The translations under genes were made by a program, and so were the position numbers. A DNA stretch of 64,000 nucleotides from Paracoccus benzoatiresistens (GTDB lineage: Bacteria; Pseudomonadota; Alphaproteobacteria; Rhodobacterales; Rhodobacteraceae). Below the pieces are notes generated by a model. It searched no databases and was not told the origin of the DNA. It worked only from the letters and a program-made list of their open reading frames with translations. The stretch is from the NCBI RefSeq assembly GCF_026913015.1, contig NZ_JAPTYD010000003.1, positions 1-64,000 of the forward strand, read 5' to 3'. Positions 33,325 through 41,542 of this stretch are shown here, piece after piece; the stretch's first letter is position 1; each line of letters opens with the position of its first letter.

Positions 33325-34710
33325 TCAGGCGATCCCGGTCAGGCGCAGGGCCAGCCCGGCCAGGGCGCAGCCCGCCAGCACCGTGACCGCGCCCAGCCGG
33401 AAGCGGAACACGGCGACTGCGGCCGCGACCACCAGGATCGCGGCCGCCACGTCCAGCGTGCGCCAGACCGGCAGGTCCAGATCCAGCCCCCAGGCCGTCA
33501 GGGGGCGCAACTGGCCGAACAGCACATGCAGCCCGAACCAGACGGCAAGGTTCAGGATCACCCCCACCACCGCCGCCGTGATCGCCGTCAGCGCCGCCGT
33601 CAGGACGCGGTTGTCGCGCAGCCGCTCGATGAAGGGCGCGCCGAGGAAGATCCACAGGAAGCAGGGCACGAAGGTCACCCAGGTCGTCAGCAGCCCGCCC
33701 AGGGTGCCCGCCAGCAACGGGGGCATCCCGCCCGCCTCGCGGAACGCGCCCATGAAGCCCACGAATTGCGTGACCATGATCAGCGGCCCGGGGGTCGTCT
33801 CGGCCATGCCCAGGCCGTCCAGCATCTCTCCGGGGGCCAGCCAGCCATAGGTCTCGACCGCCTGTTGGGCGACATAGGCCAGGACCGCATAGGCGCCGCC
33901 GAATGTCACCACGGCCATGACGCTGAAGAAGGCGGCGATCTGCGAGAACACGTTGGCCGGACCCGCCAGCAGGGCCAGCGCGGCCACCGGCACCAGCCAC
34001 AGCGCCAGGAACACCACGGATATGCGCGAAGCCCAGGCCACGCTGACCTGCGTGTGGTCGGGAGCTTCCTCGCCCAGCAGGGTGTCGGCATCGGCCACGG
34101 CCACGCCGCCCGCCTTGCCATGGCCGCCCCCGTCCCGGAAGGCCGGAAGCCCCGCCCGCGCACCCCAGAAGCCGATCAGCCCCGCCACCAGGATGATGAC
34201 GGGAAAGGGCACGCCAAAGGCGAAGATCGCCACAAACGACGCCGCCGCGATGCCGATCATAGCGCCGTTCCTCAGCGCGCGCGACCCGATGCGGATCACC
34301 GCCTGCACCACGATGGCCAGCACGGCGGCCTTCAACCCGAAGAACAGCGCCGCCATCGGGCCGGTATCGCCCCAGATGGCATAGATCCAGCTCAGCGCCA
34401 TGATCGACACCAGTCCCGGCAACACGAACAGCAGCCCCGCGATGATGCCGCCCAGGGTCCGGTGCATCAGCCAGCCGATATAGACGGCCAGTTGCATCGC
34501 CTCGGGTCCGGGCAGCAGCATGCAGAAGTTCAGCGCGTGCAGGAAACGCTGCTCACCCAGCCATTTCTGTTCCTCGACCAGGATGCGGTGCATCAGCGCG
34601 ATCTGGCCCGCAGGTCCGCCAAAGCTCAGCAGCCCGATGCGCGCCCAGATGCGCGTGGCCTGCGCCAGGGTCGGATACGGGCGGCTCGAAAGGGGCTGAT
34701 GCTGCATCAT
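33325..34710 (-). CDS. chrA: Chromate transporter, long-chain ChrA type
   Basis: A 461-residue membrane protein made of two homologous CHR domains. The first has GLLSFGGPAGQIALMHR (about 26-42) and LLPGPEAMQLAVYIG (about 66-80). The second has VTFGGAYAVLAYVAQQ and GLGMAETTPGPLIMVTQFVGF. This two-domain form is the usual chromate efflux pump, driven by the proton gradient, although several members transport other anions. The start overlaps the stop of a 61-residue gene by 4 bases (ATGA), so translation is coupled. No ChrB regulator is adjacent. Confidence 0.92.
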   Translation of the reverse strand: MMQHQPLSSRPYPTLAQATRIWARIGLLSFGGPAGQIALMHRILVEEQKWLGEQRFLHALNFCMLLPGPEAMQLAVYIGWLMHRTLGGIIAGLLFVLPGLVSIMALSWIYAIWGDTGPMAALFFGLKAAVLAIVVQAVIRIGSRALRNGAMIGIAAASFVAIFAFGVPFPVIILVAGLIGFWGARAGLPAFRDGGGHGKAGGVAVADADTLLGEEAPDHTQVSVAWASRISVVFLALWLVPVAALALLAGPANVFSQIAAFFSVMAVVTFGGAYAVLAYVAQQAVETYGWLAPGEMLDGLGMAETTPGPLIMVTQFVGFMGAFREAGGMPPLLAGTLGGLLTTWVTFVPCFLWIFLGAPFIERLRDNRVLTAALTAITAAVVGVILNLAVWFGLHVLFGQLRPLTAWGLDLDLPVWRTLDVAAAILVVAAAVAVFRFRLGAVTVLAGCALAGLALRLTGIA

Positions 34711-34892
34711 GGGGTCTTCGGCTTGTTGGTGGGCCGGTAGCGGGCTTTGTCCGACGCATCGCGCGCCCGACGCCGGAAGGCGTCATGGACCGGCATCCCG
34801 GCCTCGGGCTGTTCCAGGCCGTCGGAATGGATCCGCGACAGGCCAGGCGAGAGGGCCAGCCTGTCGGGTGACATGGGATCGGGTGCAGGCAA
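34707..34892 (-). CDS. Small conserved-looking protein coupled to chrA
   Basis: A 61-residue hydrophilic protein. TTG 34892 is chosen because AGGAGG sits 7 bases upstream; the in-frame ATG at 34874 has no such site. The sequence (LSRIHSDGLEQPEAGMP, then a basic C-terminus ending RPTNKPKTP) has no recognised domain, cysteine or membrane helix. The 4-base overlap with chrA and the strong ribosome site argue that it is real and made in step with the transporter. Function unknown. Confidence 0.6.
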   Translation of the reverse strand: MPAPDPMSPDRLALSPGLSRIHSDGLEQPEAGMPVHDAFRRRARDASDKARYRPTNKPKTP

Positions 34893-35055
34893 GAGCGTTC
34901 CTCCTGTTGCAAGGGGATGTGGAACGCGATCTTCGGCTGGCGCCTCAAGGGTCAGTCGCAGGCCCCGTGGCAAGACCCTAGAAGAGGTCGCAGCCGCGCG
35001 TCAACCCGATCCGGCTGCCGCCGGCTGTGCTGTCACTGGCCGAGGCAGCCCCGTG

Positions 35056-37008
35056 CTAGACCGTCCGGGTCCCGGCCGCGCTTGCGAACATCGGCCCACC
35101 GCGCCAGCGCGGGAAGCCATAGCCGTGGATTTCCACAAGGTCGATGTCCGATGCCCGGGCCGCGATCCCTTCGTCCAGGATGGCCTGCCCTTCGGCGGCC
35201 ATTTCGCCGACCAGGTGGCGGGCGATGGCATCGCGGTCCATTGCGGCGGTCCCGGCGATCCGGCCCGCCAGCAACGCGGCGACCATGGGCGAGGGCTGCG
35301 GCCTGCGGTCGCCCGGGGTGTAGTCATACCAGCCGCCGCCGGTCTTCTGCCCCTTGCGGCCCGCGCGGACCAGGATGTCGCCCAGCGTTTCCGGCACGTC
35401 CTGGCCCAAGGCCCGCGCGCCTTCGCGCTGCAGGAAGGCGATGTCGAGCCCGCCCAGGTCCTGTGCCTCGAACGGGCCCATGGCAAGGCCATAGGCACGC
35501 ATCGCCGCGTCGATCTCGGCAATCGGGACGCCCTGGCGGACCAGGGCCTCGGCCCCGGCGCGATAGCGCTTGAGGATGCGGTTGCCGATGAAGCCTTCGC
35601 AAATGCCCGATTGCACCGGGATCTTGTTCAGCGCGCGGGCCAGCGCAAAGCCCGTGGCCAGCGTCCGGTCCGAGGTTTGGGGGACCGGCACGATCTCCAG
35701 CAGGCGCATCACGTTGGCGGGGCTGAAGAAGTGCAGGCCGAGGAAGCGGTCGGGATTGGGCAGCCCGTCGGCGATCAGCCGGGGGTCGAGGTAGGAGGTG
35801 TTCGTGGCCAGCACCGCATCCAGGCGGCAGGCGGTGGCAAGCTGGTCGAAGACGGCGCGCTTGACGGCGATCTCCTCGAACACGGCCTCGATGACCAGAT
35901 CGGCATCGGCAAGGGCGGCGTAATCGGTGGTGGCCGTGACGCCCGCCATGCGGGCTTCGGCCTGCGCGTCGGACAGCTTGCCGCGCTTCACGGCGCCCTC
36001 GAAGATCGCGCGCAGGTTGGCCGTGCCGCGCGCCAGGGCCTCGCTGTCGCGTTCGACCAGCACCACCGGCAGACCGGCGTCGCGCAGGGCGGCCGCGATG
36101 CCCGCGCCCATGGTGCCGCCGCCGATCACGCCCACGCGGCGCAGGGGCAGGGGGTCCACGTCGCGCAAATGGGGGGGACGCGGCGCGGCGCGTTCGGCAA
36201 AGAACACGTGGCGCAGGGCCGCCGCCTGGTCCGATCCGCGCAGCTCCAGAAAGGTCTGGCGCTCATGGGCCATGGCTTCGGCAAAGGGCGCTTCGGCCGC
36301 CTTGCGCAGGCAGTCGAGCGCGCGCAGCGGTGCGTCGGCACCCTTGGCGGCCTTGGCGACGGTTTTGCGGCGGTCGTCCCAGAAGGCGTCGTCCGGGGCG
36401 GTAACGGGACGCTCCGATACCGGCGGCGGCAGGTCGCGGGTCAGCGCGTCACGGGCAAAGGCCACCGCGCTGGCTTGCAGGTCGCCCGCGAAAACCGCGT
36501 CGATCAGGCCGAGGGACAGCGCCTTCGCGGCCCGCACGGGCTTGCCCGAGGTGACCAGGTCGACGGCGGCCTCGACCCCCGCCAGGCGCGGCGTCCGCAC
36601 GGTGCCGGATGCGCCGGGCACGATGCCCAAGGACACCTCGGGCAGGCCGACCGAGGCGCTGTCCAGCGCCACCCGGAAGCGGCAGCCCATGGCAACCTCG
36701 AAACCACCTCCCAGGGCCGAGCCGTGGATGGCGGCGATCCATGGTTTTTCCGCGCCTTCGATCCGGTCCACCAGGTCGGGCAGGTGGGGTTCCTGCGGGG
36801 GCTTGCCGAACTCGGTCACGTCGGCCCCGGCGATGAAGGTCCGGCCCGCGCAGATCAGCACGGCGGCGCGAACAGAAGGGTCGGCGTCCAGCGTCTCGAC
36901 GGCATCCCACAGCCCCTGCCGCAGCGCCTTCGACAGCGCGTTGACGGGTGGGTTGTCCACGGTGACGATGGCGATGTCGCCCTGATGGTCGATGCTGACA
37001 ACGGACAT
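35056..37008 (-). CDS. Bifunctional enoyl-CoA hydratase / 3-hydroxyacyl-CoA dehydrogenase
   Basis: A 650-residue FadB/FadJ-type enzyme. Residues 1-190 are a crotonase domain (GADVTEFGKP, ALGGGFEVAMGCRFR, catalytic Glu in GLPEVSLGIVPGASG). About 295-470 is the NAD-binding dehydrogenase domain (GVIGGGTMGAGIA, catalytic His in GLHFFSPANVM). Two C-terminal helical domains follow. As last gene of the paaN-liv unit it probably performs the PaaF and PaaH steps of phenylacetate breakdown, hydrating 2,3-dehydroadipyl-CoA and oxidising 3-hydroxyadipyl-CoA. General fatty-acid beta-oxidation is the alternative. It starts one base after the livF stop. Confidence 0.9.
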   Translation of the reverse strand: MSVVSIDHQGDIAIVTVDNPPVNALSKALRQGLWDAVETLDADPSVRAAVLICAGRTFIAGADVTEFGKPPQEPHLPDLVDRIEGAEKPWIAAIHGSALGGGFEVAMGCRFRVALDSASVGLPEVSLGIVPGASGTVRTPRLAGVEAAVDLVTSGKPVRAAKALSLGLIDAVFAGDLQASAVAFARDALTRDLPPPVSERPVTAPDDAFWDDRRKTVAKAAKGADAPLRALDCLRKAAEAPFAEAMAHERQTFLELRGSDQAAALRHVFFAERAAPRPPHLRDVDPLPLRRVGVIGGGTMGAGIAAALRDAGLPVVLVERDSEALARGTANLRAIFEGAVKRGKLSDAQAEARMAGVTATTDYAALADADLVIEAVFEEIAVKRAVFDQLATACRLDAVLATNTSYLDPRLIADGLPNPDRFLGLHFFSPANVMRLLEIVPVPQTSDRTLATGFALARALNKIPVQSGICEGFIGNRILKRYRAGAEALVRQGVPIAEIDAAMRAYGLAMGPFEAQDLGGLDIAFLQREGARALGQDVPETLGDILVRAGRKGQKTGGGWYDYTPGDRRPQPSPMVAALLAGRIAGTAAMDRDAIARHLVGEMAAEGQAILDEGIAARASDIDLVEIHGYGFPRWRGGPMFASAAGTRTV

Positions 37009-37009
37009 G

Positions 37010-37711
37010 CTAGATCCCCAGATAGGCTTCGCGGATGCGGGGGTCGGCGATCAGCTCATCCGCCGCGCCTGACATGGTGATGCGGCCGGTTTCCATGACA
37101 TAGCCCCGGTCCGCGATCTTCAGCGCGCCGAAGGCGTTCTGTTCGACCAGCAGCACGGTGACGCCAAGCGCCTTGAGCCCGCTGACCACGTCGAAGATCT
37201 GCTGCACGATGATCGGTGCAAGGCCCATGGACGGCTCGTCCAGCAGCAGGCAGGACGGACGCCCCATCAGCGCGCGGGCCATGGCCAGCATCTGCTGCTG
37301 CCCGCCCGACAGCCCGCCCGCCGGCAGGTTGCGTTTCTCGCGCAGGATCGGGAACATCCGGAAGGCGTCCTCCATGTCCTTTTCCACGCGGTCGTCGGTG
37401 AAGAGGTACGCGCCGAGGCGCAGGTTTTCCTCGACCGTCAGGTTGGTGAAGATCTGGCGCCCCTCGGGCGATTGCGTCAGACCGCGTGCCGGGCGGCGAT
37501 GCGCGGGAACGCCCGTCAGCGTCTCGCCCCGGAAGGTGATGGTGCCGCCCGATACCGGCTGCGTGCCCGACAGGCATTTCAGCAGCGTCGTCTTGCCCGC
37601 GCCATTGGCGCCGACCACCGTGACGATCTCGCCCGAGTCCACGGTCAGGTCGATCCCGTGCAGGACCTCGATCCGGCCATAGCGCGACCGCAGCCCTTCA
37701 ACCGTCAGCAT
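37010..37711 (-). CDS. livF: Branched-chain-type ABC transporter ATP-binding protein (LivF)
   Basis: A 233-residue ATPase with GANGAGKTT (Walker A), LSGGQQQMLAMARAL (signature) and LLLDEPSMGL (Walker B), and the short LivF architecture. It pairs with LivG on the inner face of the membrane to power uptake. ATG 37711 has GGAGG 7 bases upstream and overlaps the end of livG; longer starts at 37741 lack a site. In this operon, between paaN and a beta-oxidation gene, the substrate is more likely phenylacetate or another aromatic acid than leucine; that is inference. Confidence 0.92.
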   Translation of the reverse strand: MLTVEGLRSRYGRIEVLHGIDLTVDSGEIVTVVGANGAGKTTLLKCLSGTQPVSGGTITFRGETLTGVPAHRRPARGLTQSPEGRQIFTNLTVEENLRLGAYLFTDDRVEKDMEDAFRMFPILREKRNLPAGGLSGGQQQMLAMARALMGRPSCLLLDEPSMGLAPIIVQQIFDVVSGLKALGVTVLLVEQNAFGALKIADRGYVMETGRITMSGAADELIADPRIREAYLGI

Positions 37712-38489
37712 GGGCGGCCTCCGTTCCTGCATCAGTGCCAAGGTAGGCGGCGATCACCGCCGGATTGCGGCTGACCGTGGCAGGATCGCCCTCGGCGATC
37801 TTCTCGCCATGGTCCAGCACGACGATGTGGTTGGAAATGCGCATGACCATCTTCATGTCGTGTTCGACCAGCAGGATCGCCACGCCCGACTTCGCGACCT
37901 CGGCGATCAGGTGGTCGATCTCCTCGGTCTCGACGGCGTTGCAGCCAGCGGCGGGTTCGTCCAGCAGCAGGATTTTCGGCGACAGCGCCAGGGCCCGGGC
38001 GATCTCCAGCCGCTTCAACGCGCCATAGGACAGGTTCCCGGCCTCTCGCTCCGCCGCGCGGTCGAGGCCGACGCGGGCCAGCAACTCGCGCGCTCCGGCC
38101 TGCGCCTCGGCCGCGCGGCGGCGCGAGGACGGCAGGCCGAACAGGTCCGCCAGCACCGGCCCGCGTTCCTTCAGGTGATAGCCCGAGATGGCGTTTTCCA
38201 GCACGGTCATGGATTGGAAGATCTGCAGGTTCTGGAAGGTCCGCGACATGCCGCGCCGGGCCAGCAGATGCGGGGCCATGCCGGTGACGTTTTCACCCCC
38301 CAGCACGACGCGCCCGCTGCCAGGCTGGTAGACGCCCGAGATCATGTTGAACAGCGTGGTCTTGCCCGCGCCGTTCGGCCCGATCACCGACACGATCTCT
38401 CCGGGCCGGACGGTGAAGCTGACATCGTTCACGGCCTTGAGGCCGCCGAAGCTGATGCCCAGTCCCTCGACTGACAGAAGCGCGGTCAT
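37698..38489 (-). CDS. livG: Branched-chain-type ABC transporter ATP-binding protein (LivG)
   Basis: A 263-residue ATPase. Walker A is GPNGAGKTT (about 35-43), the signature is LSYGALKRLEIARAL, and Walker B is ILLLDEPAAG, followed by the H-loop LVEHDM. The longer central helical region and the C-terminal extension are typical of LivG. The start overlaps the livM stop by 4 bases, and the stop lies inside the beginning of livF. Confidence 0.93.
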   Translation of the reverse strand: MTALLSVEGLGISFGGLKAVNDVSFTVRPGEIVSVIGPNGAGKTTLFNMISGVYQPGSGRVVLGGENVTGMAPHLLARRGMSRTFQNLQIFQSMTVLENAISGYHLKERGPVLADLFGLPSSRRRAAEAQAGARELLARVGLDRAAEREAGNLSYGALKRLEIARALALSPKILLLDEPAAGCNAVETEEIDHLIAEVAKSGVAILLVEHDMKMVMRISNHIVVLDHGEKIAEGDPATVSRNPAVIAAYLGTDAGTEAAHADG

Positions 38490-39448
38490 TCGCCTTTCCC
38501 CCGGACCTTGCGCAGGATCGACGGCAGCAATCCTTGCGGCAGGAAGATCATCACCAGCATCATCACCAGGCCCAGCACCAGCTGTTCGTATTCGGCAAAG
38601 ACCGTCAGCACCTGGGGCAGCAACGTCAGCACGGCGGCCCCGAAGATCGCGCCCAGGATGGAGCCTACGCCGCCCAGGACGGCCATGGTCACCATCTCGA
38701 TCGAGTGCATGAAGCCCGCGACGTCCGGCGTGATGAACTTGTTCTGCAGCGCCAGAAGCGAGCCGGACACGGACGCATAGACCGCCGAGATGACAAAGGC
38801 CCGCAGCTTCAACTGCGCCACGTCGATGCCCACGGTGCGGGCCGCGACCTCGGATCCGTGCAGGGCGCGGAGCGCGCGGCCGGTGGGGCTGTTATACAGG
38901 TTCAGCGCCAGCCAGGCCCCGAGGATCAGGGCCAGGCCGCAGAAGAAATACCAGAACTGGCCGTTGGTCAGGTCCAGGCCCGCGTCCTTCAGCAGCCCGC
39001 GCAGGCCCAGGTCCGGCACCTCCATCCCGTCCGGGCCTCCGGTCAGCTGGCGTTCGTTGTTCAGCACCATCGACACCAGGATGCCAAGGCCCAGCGTGGC
39101 GACGCCCAGGTAGTATCCCTTCAACCGCAGGATCGGGCGGCCCACCAGGAAGGCGATGACGCCCGAGATCGCCGCGCCCAGGACCAGCGCCAGCGACGGA
39201 TGCAGCCCAAGATGCACGGGCGCCAAGGCGCAGGCATAGGCGCCGATCCCGGCAAAGCCCGCATGGCCCAAGCTGATCTGCCCCGCGTATCCGGTCAGGA
39301 TCACGATGCCGGTGACGGCGATGGCGTTGACGAAGATCAGTGCGCCGACCCGGTAGTAATAGCCCGAGGGAAACAGGATGGGCGACAGCGCGACAAGGGC
39401 GATCAGAACCAGCAGGGTCGCGGATTTGGCAGACAGTCTCATGGTCAC
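38486..39448 (-). CDS. livM: Branched-chain-type ABC transporter permease (LivM)
   Basis: A 320-residue permease with about nine or ten helices. The LivM motifs TGYAGQISLGHAGFAGIGAY (about 51-70) and VAARTVGIDVAQLKL-AF are both present; the second is the cytoplasmic loop that contacts the ATPases. GTG 39448 overlaps the livH stop as GTGA; ATG 39442 two codons later is the alternative. It forms the channel with LivH. Confidence 0.92.
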   Translation of the reverse strand: MTMRLSAKSATLLVLIALVALSPILFPSGYYYRVGALIFVNAIAVTGIVILTGYAGQISLGHAGFAGIGAYACALAPVHLGLHPSLALVLGAAISGVIAFLVGRPILRLKGYYLGVATLGLGILVSMVLNNERQLTGGPDGMEVPDLGLRGLLKDAGLDLTNGQFWYFFCGLALILGAWLALNLYNSPTGRALRALHGSEVAARTVGIDVAQLKLRAFVISAVYASVSGSLLALQNKFITPDVAGFMHSIEMVTMAVLGGVGSILGAIFGAAVLTLLPQVLTVFAEYEQLVLGLVMMLVMIFLPQGLLPSILRKVRGKGE

Positions 39449-40317
39449 ACCCGATCCACCGACTTCTGGCCGAACAGGCCCTGCGGCATGAAGAACAGCA
39501 CCAGCAGGATCACCACGAAGGCCGCCGCGTCCTTGTATTGCGAGGACAGATAGCCCGCCGTCAGCGACTCCAGCAGGCCCAGCATGATGCCGCCCGCAAG
39601 CGCGCCCTTGGGGTTGCCCATCCCGCCCAGCATGGCGGCGGCAAAGCCCTTGAGCGCCAGCGCCAGCCCCACGTCATAAGAGGTCAGCGTGATCGGCGTC
39701 ACCAGCACGCCCGCAAGCGCGCCGATGCCCGCCGACAGCGCAAAGGACAGCGTCATCACGAAATTGGTGTTGATGCCGACCAGTTGCGCGGCCAGCCGGT
39801 TGTTGGATGTCGCCAGCACCGCGCGGCCCGTCAGGGTGCGGGTGAAGAACAGCCACAGCCCGATGAACACCACCACCGCGCCGCCGATCACCCACAGGCT
39901 TTGCGGCAGGATCGTGGCGCCCCCGATACGCAGGGGCGTGTCGCCCGAGAACGCCGGAAAGCTGTGGATCTGCTTGCCGAACAGAAGCTGCGCCCCGCCC
40001 CGGATGAAGATGGACGCGCCGATGGTGATGATGATCAGCGACACGACCGGCGCGCCGCGCGCGGGCTCGATCGCCAGCTTGTTCATCAAGACGCCGATGG
40101 CCGAGGTGGCGGCGATGGCGATCAGCGCGGCCAGCGGCAGGGGCAGGCCCGCCGCGTGGCAGACAAAGGTCAGCATGCCTCCCAGCATGACGAATTCGCC
40201 CTGGGCGAAGTTCACCACGTCGGATGCGTTGTAGATGATCGTGAAGCCAAGCGCGACAAGCGCATAGACCGCGCCCACCGTCACGCCCGAGAAAAGGAAT
40301 TGCAGCAGTTCCGGCAT
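39445..40317 (-). CDS. livH: Branched-chain-type ABC transporter permease (LivH)
   Basis: A 290-residue permease with about eight helices. It begins with the characteristic LFSGVTVGAVYALVALGFTIIY and DVVNFAQGEFVMLGG motifs (about 8-45), and the loop RTLTGRAVLATSNNRLAAQLVGI serves as the coupling region. Length matches LivH of other bacteria. A GC-rich hairpin separates it from the binding-protein gene upstream. Confidence 0.93.
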   Translation of the reverse strand: MPELLQFLFSGVTVGAVYALVALGFTIIYNASDVVNFAQGEFVMLGGMLTFVCHAAGLPLPLAALIAIAATSAIGVLMNKLAIEPARGAPVVSLIIITIGASIFIRGGAQLLFGKQIHSFPAFSGDTPLRIGGATILPQSLWVIGGAVVVFIGLWLFFTRTLTGRAVLATSNNRLAAQLVGINTNFVMTLSFALSAGIGALAGVLVTPITLTSYDVGLALALKGFAAAMLGGMGNPKGALAGGIMLGLLESLTAGYLSSQYKDAAAFVVILLVLFFMPQGLFGQKSVDRV

Positions 40318-40340
40318 GATGACCCTTTCTGGCAGGGGAT

Positions 40341-40363
40341 GCCGCGCCCGGATGGGGCGCGGC
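40341..40363 (-). terminator. Intercistronic hairpin between livK and livH
   Basis: GCCGCGCCC (40341-40349) pairs with GGGCGCGGC (40355-40363) around a five-base loop. No T tract follows on the minus strand, so it probably stabilises or partly ends the binding-protein message and does not stop transcription. It lies in the 56-base gap between livK and livH. Confidence 0.5.
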
Positions 40364-40373
40364 GGTCAGCGGA

Positions 40374-41516
40374 TCATTCCACCACGGCCCATTCGCCGCC
40401 CTTGATTTCCAGCATCCGGAAGGCGGACAGGTCCAGGCCCAGGTGGTTTTCGGGCGACATGGTGTAGACGCCGGTGGTGCCGGCGAGGCCGCTGGTTTGC
40501 TCGATGGCGTCGCGGATGGCCTGCGGCTCGGCGCTGCCCGCGCGGGTGATGGCGTCAGTCAGGATCAGGAAGGCGTCATGGGCATAGCCGCCGAATGTGC
40601 CGACCGCCGTGCCGGTCTTTTCCTCGAAGGCGGCCTTGTAGGCGTCCACGACGGGTTTCTGCGGATCGTCCGCGGGCAGTTGGTCCGCGATCAGCAGGGC
40701 GGTGCCGGGCAGGCGCACGCCCTCGGCGGCTTCCGCCCCCGCCAGTTCGATGAAGCCGTCCGAGGCCACGCCATGCGATTGGTAAAGCGGCAGGTCGATG
40801 GCCAGCTGGCGATAGTTGCGCGTGACGATCGACGGCCCCTGGCCGAAGCCGGGGTTCAGCACCGCCTGCACCCCTTCGGTGTTGCGGATCTTGGTCAGCT
40901 GCGTGGTCATGTCGGCGTCGGTGGGGTTGTAGGTCTCGTCCGCCAGAACCTCGATCCCGTATTCGCCGACGACCTCCTTGCACTGCGCCTGCATCGATGC
41001 GCCAAAGCCGTCGGTGCCCGAGATCATGCCGATCTTGGTGATGCCCTGCTTCTGCATGTCCTCGAAGATCTTCTGGCAGGCCATGCGGTCGGTATGGGGC
41101 GTCTTGAAGGTGAAGGGCTTGACCGGGTCGATGATCTCGATGGCCCCGGCCAGCGAGATGAAGGGGATCTCGTTGTCCTCGGCGACCGACAGGATCGACA
41201 TCGAGGTGCCGGTGGTGGAGCCGCCGATGATCGCCACGACCTCGTCATCCTCGATCAGGCGGGTGGCGAAGGTGCGCGCCTTGTTCGGATCGCCGCCGTC
41301 GTCATAGAGCGTCAGGGCGACTTCCTCGCCGTTGATGCCGCCCTTTTCGTTGATCTGCTCGACCAGCATCTCCAGCGTCTTCGCCTCGGGGTCGCCCAGG
41401 AAGGCGGCGGGGCCGGTCGCGGACAGGGACGCGCCGATGCGGATTTCGGCGGATGCGGCGGTCGCGCCAAGGGCCAGCAGCGTGGCAAGGGCCGTGGTGG
41501 TCAGGGTCTTCTGCAT
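40374..41516 (-). CDS. livK: Branched-chain-type ABC transporter solute-binding protein (LivK)
   Basis: A 380-residue periplasmic binding protein with a Sec signal peptide (cleavage after ATAASA, about residue 23). The mature start EIRIGASLSATGPAAFLG is typical of the Leu/Ile/Val-binding family, which also includes aromatic-acid binders. GGAGGAG precedes ATG 41516. It is encoded 26 bases after paaN and before livHMGF. I infer phenylacetate or a related aromatic acid as ligand from the location only. Confidence 0.9.
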   Translation of the reverse strand: MQKTLTTTALATLLALGATAASAEIRIGASLSATGPAAFLGDPEAKTLEMLVEQINEKGGINGEEVALTLYDDGGDPNKARTFATRLIEDDEVVAIIGGSTTGTSMSILSVAEDNEIPFISLAGAIEIIDPVKPFTFKTPHTDRMACQKIFEDMQKQGITKIGMISGTDGFGASMQAQCKEVVGEYGIEVLADETYNPTDADMTTQLTKIRNTEGVQAVLNPGFGQGPSIVTRNYRQLAIDLPLYQSHGVASDGFIELAGAEAAEGVRLPGTALLIADQLPADDPQKPVVDAYKAAFEEKTGTAVGTFGGYAHDAFLILTDAITRAGSAEPQAIRDAIEQTSGLAGTTGVYTMSPENHLGLDLSAFRMLEIKGGEWAVVE

Positions 41517-41542
41517 GGTCGTCTCCTCCCCAGAGAACGTGT

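Noticed and set aside
34747..37080. Plus-strand open frame of 777 codons opposite the FadJ-type gene
   Set aside because: Antisense shadow; the composition is low-complexity and the minus strand holds full crotonase and dehydrogenase motifs.
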